From assembly GCF_022565775.1 (NCBI RefSeq), contig NZ_JAIUMC010000001.1:124001-188000 (forward strand): a stretch of 64,000 nucleotides of DNA. The letters are read 5' to 3'. Origin of the DNA: Natronospirillum sp. Lineage in GTDB: Bacteria > Pseudomonadota > Gammaproteobacteria > Pseudomonadales > Natronospirillaceae. This document shows positions 34,142 to 43,081 of the stretch, piece after piece (position 1 is the first letter of the stretch; every line of letters starts with the position of its first letter). Made by a program: the position numbers and the translations under genes. Below the pieces are notes generated by a model. The model was given only the letters and a program-made list of their open reading frames with translations, made no database searches and was not told the origin of the DNA.

Positions 34142-34363
34142 TCACTTGCTGCCAATCGAGCCGCGGTTGCCGAAGCGCTTCTTGAAGCGGTCAACTCGGC
34201 CGCCGGCGTCGATCATCTTCTGCTTGCCGGTGTAGAACGGGTGGCAAGCGGAACAGACGTCGAGCTGCATGGTGCCGCCGCGCGTCGAGCGGGTCGTGAT
34301 CACGTTGCCACAGGAGCACTTGGCCACCAGCTCTTCGTACTTGGGATGAATGCCTTCTTTCAT
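34142..34363 (-). CDS. rpmE: 50S ribosomal protein L31, zinc-binding form
   Basis: This 73-residue protein matches L31: it starts [11 protein letters not shown] and contains [21 protein letters not shown]. The zinc ligands are kept (CSC near 16-18 and CSAC near 37-40), so it is the Cys-containing primary L31 rather than the zinc-independent paralogue. The ATG at 34363 follows GAGG. An in-frame extension of about 41 residues upstream is spurious. It is divergent from priA, as in pseudomonads. Confidence 0.96.
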   Translation of the reverse strand: MKEGIHPKYEELVAKCSCGNVITTRSTRGGTMQLDVCSACHPFYTGKQKMIDAGGRVDRFKKRFGNRGSIGSK

Positions 34364-34517
34364 GAAAAACCTCTGCATACGTGCCGCTACCCGTCGCCGG
34401 ACATGCCTTGACCCGGGCACCGCACGGTTTGTTTTGAACTCATCTTGCGCCTGAGGCACAATCGGTCCACCGTTATGGGGCGGCAAATCTTACCAGAACC
34501 AGAGCAAAGCACAACCA

Positions 34518-36695
34518 ATGGATGTACCCGATTCCGCCCTCTATTCCGTCGCGGTGTTCTGCCCGCTGCATCAGACGTTCACCTACTCTGGACCTTCCGG
34601 GTTGCAGCGGGGGCAGCGCGTGCGTGTACCCTTTGGCAGCCGCCAACTGGGGGGTGTCATCACCGACACCCTTGCCTTGGCCCCGGAAGGTATTCGCCTG
34701 CGCGCCCTGACCGATGTGCCGGATGAACACCCGATGCTGCCTGCAGACAATTGCGCGCTCGCAGAGTGGCTGGCCCGTTATTACCACGCCCCGATCGGCG
34801 AAGCCTATGAACTGTGTTTGCCGGCAGCAGCCCGCCCCGGGTTGGCCCTGCCCGCCGCGCGCACTATCCGCCACCTCAGCCTGACACCACGAGGGCGCGC
34901 CCTCGACCCGACCCAATTACGCGGCAGCAAGCAGCAAACTCTGGTGCGTCTGTTACAGCAACACAGCCAACTGACCCGGGAAGAATTGAAACAGGAAGGC
35001 ATCGGCAAGCCAACCGCCGACACCCTGTGTCGGGAAGAGCTGGCCCAATGGACAGAGCAGCAGGCATCGCGCCCAGAGCCCGCGCGAGCCTCGGCCCTGA
35101 CCCTGAGCCCTGCCCAGAACCAGTTGCTGATTGAGTTTCTGAATGCCGAAAGCAACAGCACACCTCAATTGCTGCTGGGCGCCACCGGCAGCGGCAAGAC
35201 CGAACTGTATATAGAATGGGCTCGCACCATTCTGCTACAGGGTCGGCAATGCCTGATTCTGCTGCCCGAGATCGGCCTCACACCACAGATGGTAAGCCGC
35301 TTTTCCCAGCGCCTGGGCATGACCACGGCACAATTGCACAGCGGCATGACCGACACGGCCCGTCTGCGCGTCTGGCAGGATCTGGCGCACAACCGCATTC
35401 CGCTGGTGCTGGGTACGCGCTCTGCCGTGCTGGCCCCGTTTGCTGATCTCGGCCTGATCATTGTCGACGAGGAGCACGATGGTTCCTACAAGCAGCAGGA
35501 CGGTGTGCGCTATCACGCCCGCGATGTTGCCCTCTGGCGGGCCCGTCAGGCGGGATGTCCTATTCTGCTCGGCAGTGCCACACCCGCACTCGAGTCGCTG
35601 CAGAACGCCCGGGAGCGCCGCTATCAGCGTCATGACCTGCCACGCCGGGAAGACCAGGGTGACGTGGCCCGCAGCCTGATTGATTTGAACCGGCACGCGG
35701 TGGCCCATGGCCTCAGCACCCCGCTGGTGACACGGATGGATGAGCATCTGCAGCAGGGCCGACAGGTGATGCTGTTTCTGAACCGTCGCGGCATTGCGCC
35801 CAGCATGATCTGCGATGCCTGTGGCACCATCCAGCATTGTCCCAACTGTTCGGCCTATGTGACCTATCACGAGAACCCGGCCCGACTGCTCTGCCACCAT
35901 TGCGGCTGGTCGCACCGTCCGCCTTACCCCTGTGAGCACTGTGCTGAAACCCGCCTGGTCCCGCTCGGACTGGGCACCGCCGGGCTGGAGCAGTATCTGC
36001 GCCAGCGCTGGCCCGACACGGCCATCTGGCGGATTGACCGGGACAGCATCCGCAATCCGGAGGACTGGGCGCGGGTCAACAGTGACATTCAGGCAGGCCA
36101 GTCCGGCATTCTGCTCGGCACCCAGATGCTGGCCAAGGGTCACGACTACCCGAATGTCACCCTGACCGGCATTCTCGATGCCGACAGCGGCCTGTTCAGC
36201 GCCGACTTTCGCGCCTTCGAACGTACTGCGCAGCTGCTCACTCAGGTCTCCGGCCGGGCGGGCAGGCGGCGCGCCCGTGCCGAAATTCTGCTGCAGACCC
36301 GACTGCCGGAGCACCCGCTGCTCAACCGCTTTCTGACCAGCGACTATGCCAACCTGGCGTCTCATCTGCTTGAGGAGCGCCAGCAAGCCGACATGCCGCC
36401 CTTCAGCCACCTGGCCCTGCTGCGCGCCGATCATCCGGACGAAACCACAGCACTGGCGTTTCTGTCCGATCTGAGCCGCATTCTCCCGTTGCCACCCGAG
36501 GTCACGGCAGTCGGCCCCGTGCCCGCGCTGATGAGCCGCCGCGCCGGTCACTATCGCATGCTGTGGCTGCTCAAGAGCACCCGCCGCGCCCCGCTGCACC
36601 AGGTGCTGGACAGTGCCGTGCTGACCGTATCGAACGGCATGAAGATACCCGGCAAGCTGAGTTGGGGCATCGATGTGGATCCAATCGAGTTCTGA
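34518..36695 (+). CDS. priA: Primosomal replication helicase PriA
   Basis: PriA restarts stalled replication forks by loading the primosome. The 725-residue protein has an N-terminal DNA-binding domain, then a helicase core with Walker A GATGSGKTELY and the DEEH box IIVDEEHDGSYKQQDG. A zinc-binding insertion has paired cysteines (CDACGTIQHCPNC and LLCHHCGWSHRPPYPCEHC), and motif V/VI regions include GTQMLAKGHDYPNVTL and QVSGRAGRR. Length and motifs are standard. argS follows 71 bp later. Confidence 0.97.
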   Translation: MDVPDSALYSVAVFCPLHQTFTYSGPSGLQRGQRVRVPFGSRQLGGVITDTLALAPEGIRLRALTDVPDEHPMLPADNCALAEWLARYYHAPIGEAYELCLPAAARPGLALPAARTIRHLSLTPRGRALDPTQLRGSKQQTLVRLLQQHSQLTREELKQEGIGKPTADTLCREELAQWTEQQASRPEPARASALTLSPAQNQLLIEFLNAESNSTPQLLLGATGSGKTELYIEWARTILLQGRQCLILLPEIGLTPQMVSRFSQRLGMTTAQLHSGMTDTARLRVWQDLAHNRIPLVLGTRSAVLAPFADLGLIIVDEEHDGSYKQQDGVRYHARDVALWRARQAGCPILLGSATPALESLQNARERRYQRHDLPRREDQGDVARSLIDLNRHAVAHGLSTPLVTRMDEHLQQGRQVMLFLNRRGIAPSMICDACGTIQHCPNCSAYVTYHENPARLLCHHCGWSHRPPYPCEHCAETRLVPLGLGTAGLEQYLRQRWPDTAIWRIDRDSIRNPEDWARVNSDIQAGQSGILLGTQMLAKGHDYPNVTLTGILDADSGLFSADFRAFERTAQLLTQVSGRAGRRRARAEILLQTRLPEHPLLNRFLTSDYANLASHLLEERQQADMPPFSHLALLRADHPDETTALAFLSDLSRILPLPPEVTAVGPVPALMSRRAGHYRMLWLLKSTRRAPLHQVLDSAVLTVSNGMKIPGKLSWGIDVDPIEF

Positions 36696-36766
36696 AGCCC
36701 TTACATCCCCCGCCCAAAATCAGGATAATACCCGCCCTTGTACAGATCTCAGGAGCCGGTTACCCC

Positions 36767-38530
36767 ATGAAAAGCGCTGTCAGCGAGTTGCTCGAACAGG
36801 CCATCCAACAGCTGAAAGCGGACGCCTTCATTCCCGCCGATATCCAGCCCACCATCATGCTGGAAAACACCCGGGACAAGGCGCATGGCGACCTGGCCAC
36901 CAATCTGGCGATGACGCTGGCCAAGCCCTGCCGTCAGCCGCCGCGCAAGATTGCCGAGCGCATCGTGGCCGCCCTGCCGGAGAGTCCGCTGGTGACGCAG
37001 GTCGAGATTGCCGGCCCCGGCTTCATCAATTTCTTTCTGTCCGAAGAGACCAGCCGCATGCTGCTGGATACGCTGTTCCAGCAGGGTGACCGGTTCGGTC
37101 GGCAGGACATCGGCCAGGGCGAGAAAATCCAGGTGGAATTCGTATCCGCCAACCCGACGGGGCCCCTGCATGTCGGTCATGGCCGAGGCGCGGCCTATGG
37201 CGCTACAGTGTCCGATCTACTGCAGGCCGTCGGCTTTGAGGTCCACCGAGAGTACTACGTCAACGACGCAGGGCGCCAAATGGACATTCTGGCCACGTCG
37301 GTCTATCTGCGCTATCTCGAACTGTGCGGAGAAACACTGACCTTCCCCAGCAATGGCTACAAGGGTGACTATATCCTGGACATCGCCCAGGACATTCGCC
37401 AGGCCGATGGCGATCAGTTCAAACTTGCAGCAAAAGATCTGTTTGCCGACGTCAGACCGGACGAGCCCGCCGGCGGTGACCGTGAGCAGCATATCGACGA
37501 CCTGATTGCCGCCGCCCGCAAGCAACTGGGCGACAAGCGCTATGAGCGCTTTTTCAGTGAGGCGCTGGAAGGCATCCGCTCGGACATCGAGCAGGATCTG
37601 CATGAATTCGGCGTCGACTACCAGCTCTGGTTCTCCGAGCGCAGCCTGACCGAGGGCAACTCGCAGGTCGAGAAAGCCATTGAAGACCTGTCGGCTCGCG
37701 GCCATGTCTATGAGAAAGACGGCGCCCTCTGGTTCCGCAGCACCGATTTCGGCGACGACAAGGACCGGGTACTGAAGCGCGACAATGGCCAGACCACCTA
37801 CTTTGCGTCGGACGTTGCCTACCACGAGAACAAGTTTGCCCGCGGTTTCAGCAAAGTCATCAATATCTGGGGCGCCGACCACCACGGCTATATCGCCCGG
37901 GTCAAGGCGGCCATGCAGGCGCTGGGGCACAACCCGGATGGCCTGATCATTCCCATGGTGCAGTTTGCCAACCTGTATCGCGGCAGCGAAAAACTGGCCA
38001 TGTCGACCCGCAGTGGCAGCTTTGTCACCCTGCGCGAATTGCGCGAGGAGGTCGGCAATGATGCCGCCCGCTTTATTTACGTCACGCGCAAGGTCGACCA
38101 GCAGATGGATTTCGATCTTGAACTGGCCAAGTCGCAAAGCAAGGACAACCCGGTTTACTATGTGCAGTACGCTCACGCCCGGGTGAGCAGTGTGCTGCGC
38201 AAGTTGGAAGAAGACGGCCAGCCACTGGACAAATCACTGGGGCTGGACAACATGGAGTTGCTTACAGAAGATGCCGAGAAGGATATGCTGAAGCGTCTGA
38301 GTCAGTATCCGGAATTTGTGCGTAACGCGGCCCTGAACTATGAGCCTCATTTGCTGGCCACTTACCTGCGCGATCTGGCCGGCGCCTTCCACAGCTGGTA
38401 CAACGGTACCCGGGTGCTGGTCGATGACGACGCTTTGCGCAATGCCCGCCTGACGCTGGCGTTGGCCGTGCGCCAAGTGCTGGCCAACGGGCTCGGGCTG
38501 CTGGGTGTCAGTGCACCGGACAGCATGTGA
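36767..38530 (+). CDS. argS: Arginyl-tRNA synthetase
   Basis: ArgS charges tRNA-Arg. The 587-residue protein has the N-terminal Add-1 domain, the class I HIGH-like motif in ANPTGPLHVGHGRGAA, the KMSKS-replacing loop LAMSTRSGSFVTL and a C-terminal anticodon-binding DALR domain with YVQYAHARVSSVLRKL. The ATG at 36767 has AGGAG about 11 nt upstream. An open frame reaching back into priA is not coding. The downstream SPOR gene probably shares the transcript. Confidence 0.97.
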   Translation: MKSAVSELLEQAIQQLKADAFIPADIQPTIMLENTRDKAHGDLATNLAMTLAKPCRQPPRKIAERIVAALPESPLVTQVEIAGPGFINFFLSEETSRMLLDTLFQQGDRFGRQDIGQGEKIQVEFVSANPTGPLHVGHGRGAAYGATVSDLLQAVGFEVHREYYVNDAGRQMDILATSVYLRYLELCGETLTFPSNGYKGDYILDIAQDIRQADGDQFKLAAKDLFADVRPDEPAGGDREQHIDDLIAAARKQLGDKRYERFFSEALEGIRSDIEQDLHEFGVDYQLWFSERSLTEGNSQVEKAIEDLSARGHVYEKDGALWFRSTDFGDDKDRVLKRDNGQTTYFASDVAYHENKFARGFSKVINIWGADHHGYIARVKAAMQALGHNPDGLIIPMVQFANLYRGSEKLAMSTRSGSFVTLRELREEVGNDAARFIYVTRKVDQQMDFDLELAKSQSKDNPVYYVQYAHARVSSVLRKLEEDGQPLDKSLGLDNMELLTEDAEKDMLKRLSQYPEFVRNAALNYEPHLLATYLRDLAGAFHSWYNGTRVLVDDDALRNARLTLALAVRQVLANGLGLLGVSAPDSM

Positions 38531-38554
38531 TGACAAGCCTCGGAGGGTACACCT

Positions 38555-39229
38555 GTGCCACGTGATTACGCTCAGAAACCACAGCCGGTGCGCGTCCAGC
38601 AATCGCGTGTGCCCCGCTGGGTATGGCTGTTCACCACCAGTGTCGTCGTTTTGTTCGTGGGTGGTCTGTTTTTTCTCAGCCAACTCCCGGAAGACGGCGA
38701 GCCAATGCAGTTCGAGCTGCCCAGCCTGAGTGATCTGCTGCCGGCAGCACCGCAGCAGCAACCTTCCACCGCGTCTGCACCGCCAAGCACAGCGCCGGAG
38801 TCGGAGCCCACCCAGCCCAGCCGGCAGGCGCAGTTGGAATTCTATACTCTGCTGCAGCAAACCGATGTGTTCGTGCCTGATGAAATAGTGGCCTTGCGCC
38901 AACGTGAAATCATCGAAGACACTTCTCCCGAAGACCTGATTCCTGACCGACTGCCCGATTCATCGGCCCCGGACAGCGCCGGCTCGCCGGGTCAGTTCAT
39001 TATCCAGGTGGCCTCTTTTTCCAGTGAAAGTGACGCCGACAGTCTGCGTGCCCAGCTGATTCTGGAGGGCATGACCAGTGCCCATGTCACGCCGGCCGAT
39101 CTGGGAGACCGGGGCGTTTTTTACCGAGTCATGATCGGGCCGGTTAGCAGCACCAGTGATACCCAGCGTATTGGTGAACAGCTGGAAAATATGGGAATGC
39201 AGGGCCTGGTCCGCGCCCACACTCCCTGA
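38555..39229 (+). CDS. FtsN-like SPOR-domain membrane protein
   Basis: This 224-residue single-pass inner-membrane protein has a basic cytosolic N-terminus, a transmembrane helix (about 22-42), a Pro/Ser/Ala-rich periplasmic linker and a C-terminal SPOR domain (about 145-222) beginning GQFIIQVASFSSESDADSL. SPOR domains bind septal glycan strands. The place between argS and hslVU matches the FtsN-like gene of pseudomonads (PA5052 from memory), so it may be the functional FtsN, though the DedD-type role cannot be excluded. It uses a GTG start after a CGGAGGG ribosome-binding sequence. Confidence 0.9.
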   Translation: MPRDYAQKPQPVRVQQSRVPRWVWLFTTSVVVLFVGGLFFLSQLPEDGEPMQFELPSLSDLLPAAPQQQPSTASAPPSTAPESEPTQPSRQAQLEFYTLLQQTDVFVPDEIVALRQREIIEDTSPEDLIPDRLPDSSAPDSAGSPGQFIIQVASFSSESDADSLRAQLILEGMTSAHVTPADLGDRGVFYRVMIGPVSSTSDTQRIGEQLENMGMQGLVRAHTP

Positions 39230-39259
39230 GCAGGTTGGCGCAGACCCTCTTGCCGGTCA

Positions 39260-40510
39260 TCAGTCTTGCAGGGTGACCGAGGTGCTGTCAAAGCGCACAT
39301 CAAACTGCTGTTCGCCGGGCGGTACGGTAATCGTCACCCGGTCTGACAGCGGGGATCCCTGCCGATCTGGCTGATGCGTTACCCCCAGATTCACCGTGAC
39401 CGGCTGCTCAAGATGATTGCGCACCAGCAGCACAGCACTGGCTGCGGACTCCGGCTCGACAGACAGAGTCACCTGGTCATTTCTTCCCAAAGACAATGCG
39501 GTGACCCGGTCCTGCTGGCGTTGGTAACGGCTGTCCAGAGCCGACAGGCGCTCATCAAACCAGCTGACTTCAATAAGGCCGGCCAGTCTCGGCAGGGAAT
39601 CCTCGGCGCTCAGGTGCAGGCGCCATTCGGCACTGCGACTCTGCAGTTCCCCCTGGCGGGTATCCCAGTTCAGCTCATAGCGGTGCTCGGCGGTCACCGG
39701 CTGGGCGGACACCGGCATCCAGGTTTCGGAGCGCGCGGGCAGACGAGCTGACTGGCGCAACTCCAGGGCGGCAACCGGACCGTCGGCTGTTTCGGTGACG
39801 CCATCGGCCATAGCCTCCATCATCATGGCGCGCGGCGAGCCGGTATCACCACTACCCGGAAACCAGCTCAACCCCGCAGCCTGTAAAGCCTGCGTACCGG
39901 TGTTGACGACGCGAAGGTATTGCTGCAAATCAGCCGGCTCGTCTTCGTTCAGGGTCAATCGATAGCGCACATCCCCTCTGAGCTCCTCTGAGTACCAGGC
40001 AAAGCGCCGCGTCTCGGGCGCGGGACGGTCGGCGTCCAGTCGAACCCGATCCAGACCGACTGGAGTGACATTGAACGACAGGGTGCTGAAGGTGTCCGCG
40101 CCCAGAACAACCGCCTTGTCATCAGCCGACACCACCACCTGGTTGCCAATGAACTGACGGATGGTCAGCCGGTCACCCGCGACCATGGGGCCAATGCCCG
40201 GCAGGCGGACTGAAGAAGCCAGTTCCACTTCCGTACCGGGCTCCAGAACCGTTATTTCACTGCGACGCTCACGAACCATATCCCGGTCACCTTCCTCAGG
40301 CGCCCACCAGATTCTGGTGGCATGTCCGGGCAGCTCCAGCGAGTAGGGATAATTGTCTACCTGAATATCCTCTTGCACCCAGCCACCTGCAGGAGACAGA
40401 TACAGCCAGTCAGCGGCTGTCGCTGACAGACTCAGGCAGAGGCTGCCTGCAATGGCGATCGCCGTGTGTCGCAGGCGACCGGAAAAAAGATTCAGCATAT
40501 TATTATTCAT
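39260..40510 (-). CDS. Secreted beta-rich protein of unknown function
   Basis: This 416-residue protein has a Sec signal peptide (cleavage near SLSATAADW, about residue 33) and no membrane segment after it. The body is beta-rich and contains a VLEPGTEVELASS strand pair, a GDRLTIRQFIGNQVVVS stretch and a C-terminal strand pair ending VTITVPPGEQQFDVRFD. That pattern is weakly like the DUF4139 (mucoidy inhibitor A-like) family, but the resemblance is too faint to assign. It is inserted between the SPOR gene and hslV, where pseudomonads have no gene, is convergent with the SPOR gene and divergent from hslV. Confidence 0.7.
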   Translation of the reverse strand: MNNNMLNLFSGRLRHTAIAIAGSLCLSLSATAADWLYLSPAGGWVQEDIQVDNYPYSLELPGHATRIWWAPEEGDRDMVRERRSEITVLEPGTEVELASSVRLPGIGPMVAGDRLTIRQFIGNQVVVSADDKAVVLGADTFSTLSFNVTPVGLDRVRLDADRPAPETRRFAWYSEELRGDVRYRLTLNEDEPADLQQYLRVVNTGTQALQAAGLSWFPGSGDTGSPRAMMMEAMADGVTETADGPVAALELRQSARLPARSETWMPVSAQPVTAEHRYELNWDTRQGELQSRSAEWRLHLSAEDSLPRLAGLIEVSWFDERLSALDSRYQRQQDRVTALSLGRNDQVTLSVEPESAASAVLLVRNHLEQPVTVNLGVTHQPDRQGSPLSDRVTITVPPGEQQFDVRFDSTSVTLQD

Positions 40511-40574
40511 TGCACACCCTCCGCTGGATGACGTGCAGACAATGTAGCGGATTACCGCCTGCTGGTGAATGCCT

Positions 40575-40603
40575 CTTGAAATATGTTGTTGTCATCGCCA
40601 TCT
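40575..40603 (+). promoter_or_regulatory. Sigma-32 heat-shock promoter of hslVU
   Basis: CTTGAAA is followed after 14 nt by CGCCATCT, matching the sigma-32 consensus CTTGAAA-N13..15-CCCCATNT at all but one informative position. It ends about 33 nt before the hslV start codon, as expected for this heat-shock protease operon. Confidence 0.8.
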
Positions 40604-40636
40604 CGGATGATCTGACCATCAGCTCTGGAGTAGCGC

Positions 40637-41164
40637 ATGACCACCATCGTATCGGTCCGCAAGGACAACGAAGTCGTGGTAGGCGGGGACGGCCAGGTGA
40701 GCCTCGGCAACACCGTCATGAAAGGCAACGCGCGCAAGGTAAGGCGGCTGTTTCACGACAAGGTGATTGCCGGCTTCGCAGGCGGCACCGCCGATGCCTT
40801 TACCCTTTTCGAAAAATTTGAAGGCCACCTGCAACAGCATTCCGGCCATCTGACCCGGGCCGCCGTCGAACTGGCAAAAGAGTGGCGCAGCGACCGGGCA
40901 TTGCGCCGCCTGGAAGCCATGCTGATCGTGGCCGACAAGGACACCTCTCTGATCATCAGCGGCACCGGTGACGTGGTGGAACCCGAACACGGTATCGTGG
41001 CCATTGGCTCCGGTGGCAACTATGCACTGGCAGCGGCGCGGGCGCTGCACGAACACACGGACAAGGGCGCCTATGACATTGCCGAGCAGGCGCTCAATAT
41101 TGCCGCCGACATCTGCGTCTATACCAATCACTCGCTGGTGATTGAACGCATCACCAAGGAATAA
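40637..41164 (+). CDS. hslV: ATP-dependent protease proteolytic subunit HslV
   Basis: HslV is the threonine-protease core of the HslVU (ClpYQ) heat-shock protease. The 175-residue protein begins [10 protein letters not shown], so the catalytic Thr becomes N-terminal when Met is removed. The family blocks [26 protein letters not shown] and [21 protein letters not shown] are intact (each is partly quoted here). The ATG follows GGAG. hslU starts 6 bp after its stop. Confidence 0.97.
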   Translation: MTTIVSVRKDNEVVVGGDGQVSLGNTVMKGNARKVRRLFHDKVIAGFAGGTADAFTLFEKFEGHLQQHSGHLTRAAVELAKEWRSDRALRRLEAMLIVADKDTSLIISGTGDVVEPEHGIVAIGSGGNYALAAARALHEHTDKGAYDIAEQALNIAADICVYTNHSLVIERITKE

Positions 41165-41170
41165 GCTGTT

Positions 41171-42502
41171 ATGAGTCAAATGACCCCCCGTGAGATCGTG
41201 TCCGAACTGGACAAGCACATCATCGGCCAGCACGAAGCCAAACGCGCGGTGGCGATAGCCTTGCGCAATCGGTGGCGGCGCATGCAGCTTGAAGAAACCA
41301 TGCGCGACGAAATCTCACCCAAGAACATCCTGATGATCGGGCCAACTGGTGTGGGCAAGACCGAGATCGCACGCCGCCTGGCCAAACTGGCCAGGGCTCC
41401 GTTTGTAAAGGTGGAGGCCACCAAGTTCACCGAAGTCGGCTATGTGGGGCGCGATGTGGAGTCCATCGTGCGCGATCTGGTGGAAATGGGCATCAAGATG
41501 GTGCGCGAAGAGGCGATGAAGAAGGTGCGCCACCGCGCCGAAGATGCGGCCGAGGATCGCATTCTGGATGCCCTGCTGCCGCCGGCACGCGGCCAACAGC
41601 AGGAACAGTCCACAGGCGAGTCTTCAACACGCCAGTCTTTCCGCAAGAAACTGCGCGAAGGTGAGCTGGACGACAAGGAAATCGATATCGAAGTATCTCA
41701 GGCGGGCATGGGTGTCGAAATCATGGCGCCCCCCGGCATGGAAGAGATGACCAGTCAACTGCAGAACATGTTCAGCAACCTGTCGCAGCAGAAAAAGCAG
41801 ACCCGTCGTCTGAAAATCCGCGATGCCTGGAAGCAACTGGTCGACGAGGAAGCGGCGCGGCTGATCAATGACGAAGAGATCAAGGCCGAGGCCCTGTATC
41901 AGGTGGAGCACAATGGCATCGTCTTCCTGGACGAGATAGACAAGATCGCCAAGAACGACCAGCGCGGCGGCGGCGATGTGTCCCGCGAGGGCGTGCAGCG
42001 TGACCTGCTGCCGCTGATCGAGGGCAGCACGGTCAGCACCAAGTACGGCATGGTCAAGACCGATCATATCCTGTTCATTGCCAGCGGTGCTTTCCACTTT
42101 TCCAAGCCTTCAGACCTGATCCCCGAACTGCAGGGTCGCCTTCCCATCCGGGTGGAACTGGAAGCCCTGAAGCAGGCCGACTTCGAACAGATTCTGACCG
42201 GGCCCGACTACAGCCTGACCGAACAGTACATAGCGCTGCTGGGCGCCGAGGGGCTGGAACTGAAGTTCACCGAAGACGGCATTGCCCGCATTGCGGAAGT
42301 GGCGTTCCAGGTGAACGAACGCACCGAGAATATCGGCGCGCGACGTCTGCACACCCTGCTGGAGCGGCTGCTCGAGGAAACCTCCTATCAGGCCACCGAA
42401 CTGGCTTATGAGAAAAAGCCGGTGGTGGTGGATGCCGAATTTGTCAGTGCCGCACTGGATTCACTGGTGGATGATGAAGACCTGAGTCGGTTTATTCTTT
42501 GA
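41171..42502 (+). CDS. hslU: ATP-dependent protease ATPase subunit HslU
   Basis: HslU unfolds substrates and feeds them to HslV. The 443-residue AAA+ protein has Walker A GPTGVGKT (57-64), the pore motif GYVGRD, Walker [10 protein letters not shown], an I-domain insertion and the C-terminal tail ending in DLSRFIL, which docks into HslV. The gene uses the ribosome-binding sequence AAGGAA at the end of hslV. Confidence 0.98.
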   Translation: MSQMTPREIVSELDKHIIGQHEAKRAVAIALRNRWRRMQLEETMRDEISPKNILMIGPTGVGKTEIARRLAKLARAPFVKVEATKFTEVGYVGRDVESIVRDLVEMGIKMVREEAMKKVRHRAEDAAEDRILDALLPPARGQQQEQSTGESSTRQSFRKKLREGELDDKEIDIEVSQAGMGVEIMAPPGMEEMTSQLQNMFSNLSQQKKQTRRLKIRDAWKQLVDEEAARLINDEEIKAEALYQVEHNGIVFLDEIDKIAKNDQRGGGDVSREGVQRDLLPLIEGSTVSTKYGMVKTDHILFIASGAFHFSKPSDLIPELQGRLPIRVELEALKQADFEQILTGPDYSLTEQYIALLGAEGLELKFTEDGIARIAEVAFQVNERTENIGARRLHTLLERLLEETSYQATELAYEKKPVVVDAEFVSAALDSLVDDEDLSRFIL

Positions 42503-42505
42503 TTA

Positions 42506-42566
42506 GTAGACGGTAGACGGTAGACGGTAGACGGTAGACGGTAGACGGTAGACGGTAGACGGTAGA
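42506..42566. repeat. Tandem heptamer repeat (GTAGACG)x8.7
   Basis: Eight exact copies of the 7-bp unit GTAGACG and a 5-bp partial copy run from 42506 to 42566, starting 4 bp after the hslU stop codon. Copies are identical, indicating recent expansion or conversion. It is probably transcribed as part of the hslU 3' region. Confidence 0.98.
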
Positions 42567-42601
42567 ATCTTTAAATGACCCTCAAGGGCTGTCAAACCCT
42601 C

Positions 42602-42660
42602 ACTGTCGACTGTGTACTGTCAACCGTCTACTAGATTCCACTGTCATCTGTCGACTAAAC
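42602..42660. repeat. Degenerate heptamer array in opposite orientation
   Basis: A run of ACTGTCN-like 7-mers (ACTGTCG, ACTGTGT, ACTGTCA, ACCGTCT, ACTAGAT, a 3-bp slip, ACTGTCA, TCTGTCG) keeps a 7-bp period. The unit ACCGTCT at 42623-42629 is the reverse complement of the perfect array 35 bp upstream, so the two arrays can pair as a large imperfect hairpin. Confidence 0.75.
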
Positions 42661-42677
42661 ACCAGAGCCCAATATTC

Positions 42678-43064
42678 ATGAATCCCACCGAGATAAACCT
42701 GCACAAAAAAAGCAACACCCTGGAAGTGACCTTCAAGGATGGCACCTCGGGCACGCTGAGCGCGGAGTTTCTGCGCGTCAACTCCCCCTCGGCGGAGGTG
42801 CAGGGGCACGGCAATCCCATCCTGCAGACCGGCAAGCGCCATGTGCGGCTGACCGGGCTGGAGCCGATCGGCAACTATGCCGTTCGGCTCATCTTTGATG
42901 ACGGTCATGACAGCGGCCTCTTTCACTGGGAGACCCTGTACACCTTTATCCGCGACCACGACGCCCTGTGGCAAGACTATCTGGATCGCCTGCAGGCCGC
43001 CGGCGCCAGCCGGGACCCGGTGACCGGCGGCGGCGCTGTCGGGTTTGACCCCGGCAGCGCCTGA
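42678..43064 (+). CDS. DUF971 (gamma-butyrobetaine hydroxylase-like N-terminal domain) protein
   Basis: This 128-residue cytosolic protein consists of one DUF971 domain. Signature stretches are LEVTFKDGTSGTLSAEFLR, the VRLTGLEPIGNYAVRLIFDD block and DSGLFHWETLY. The domain is found alone next to hslU in pseudomonads and also at the N-terminus of gamma-butyrobetaine hydroxylases; it is linked to Fe-S or metal handling in some reports, and its function here is unknown. The ATG at 42678 begins the conserved part; the upstream frame lies in repeat sequence. Confidence 0.88.
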   Translation: MNPTEINLHKKSNTLEVTFKDGTSGTLSAEFLRVNSPSAEVQGHGNPILQTGKRHVRLTGLEPIGNYAVRLIFDDGHDSGLFHWETLYTFIRDHDALWQDYLDRLQAAGASRDPVTGGGAVGFDPGSA

Positions 43065-43081
43065 GCGCTCACCACGCCCCA

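Noticed and set aside
35235-36599. Open frame of 454 codons on the minus strand
   Set aside because: It is antisense to priA, whose helicase and zinc motifs are intact.
36563-36766. Longer start for argS inside priA
   Set aside because: The extension has no resemblance to ArgS, while the ATG at 36767 has a ribosome-binding sequence and begins the conserved N-terminal domain.
42506-42566. Possible CRISPR array from the short tandem repeats
   Set aside because: The repeat unit is 7 bp with no spacers and no cas genes nearby, so it is a simple tandem repeat.
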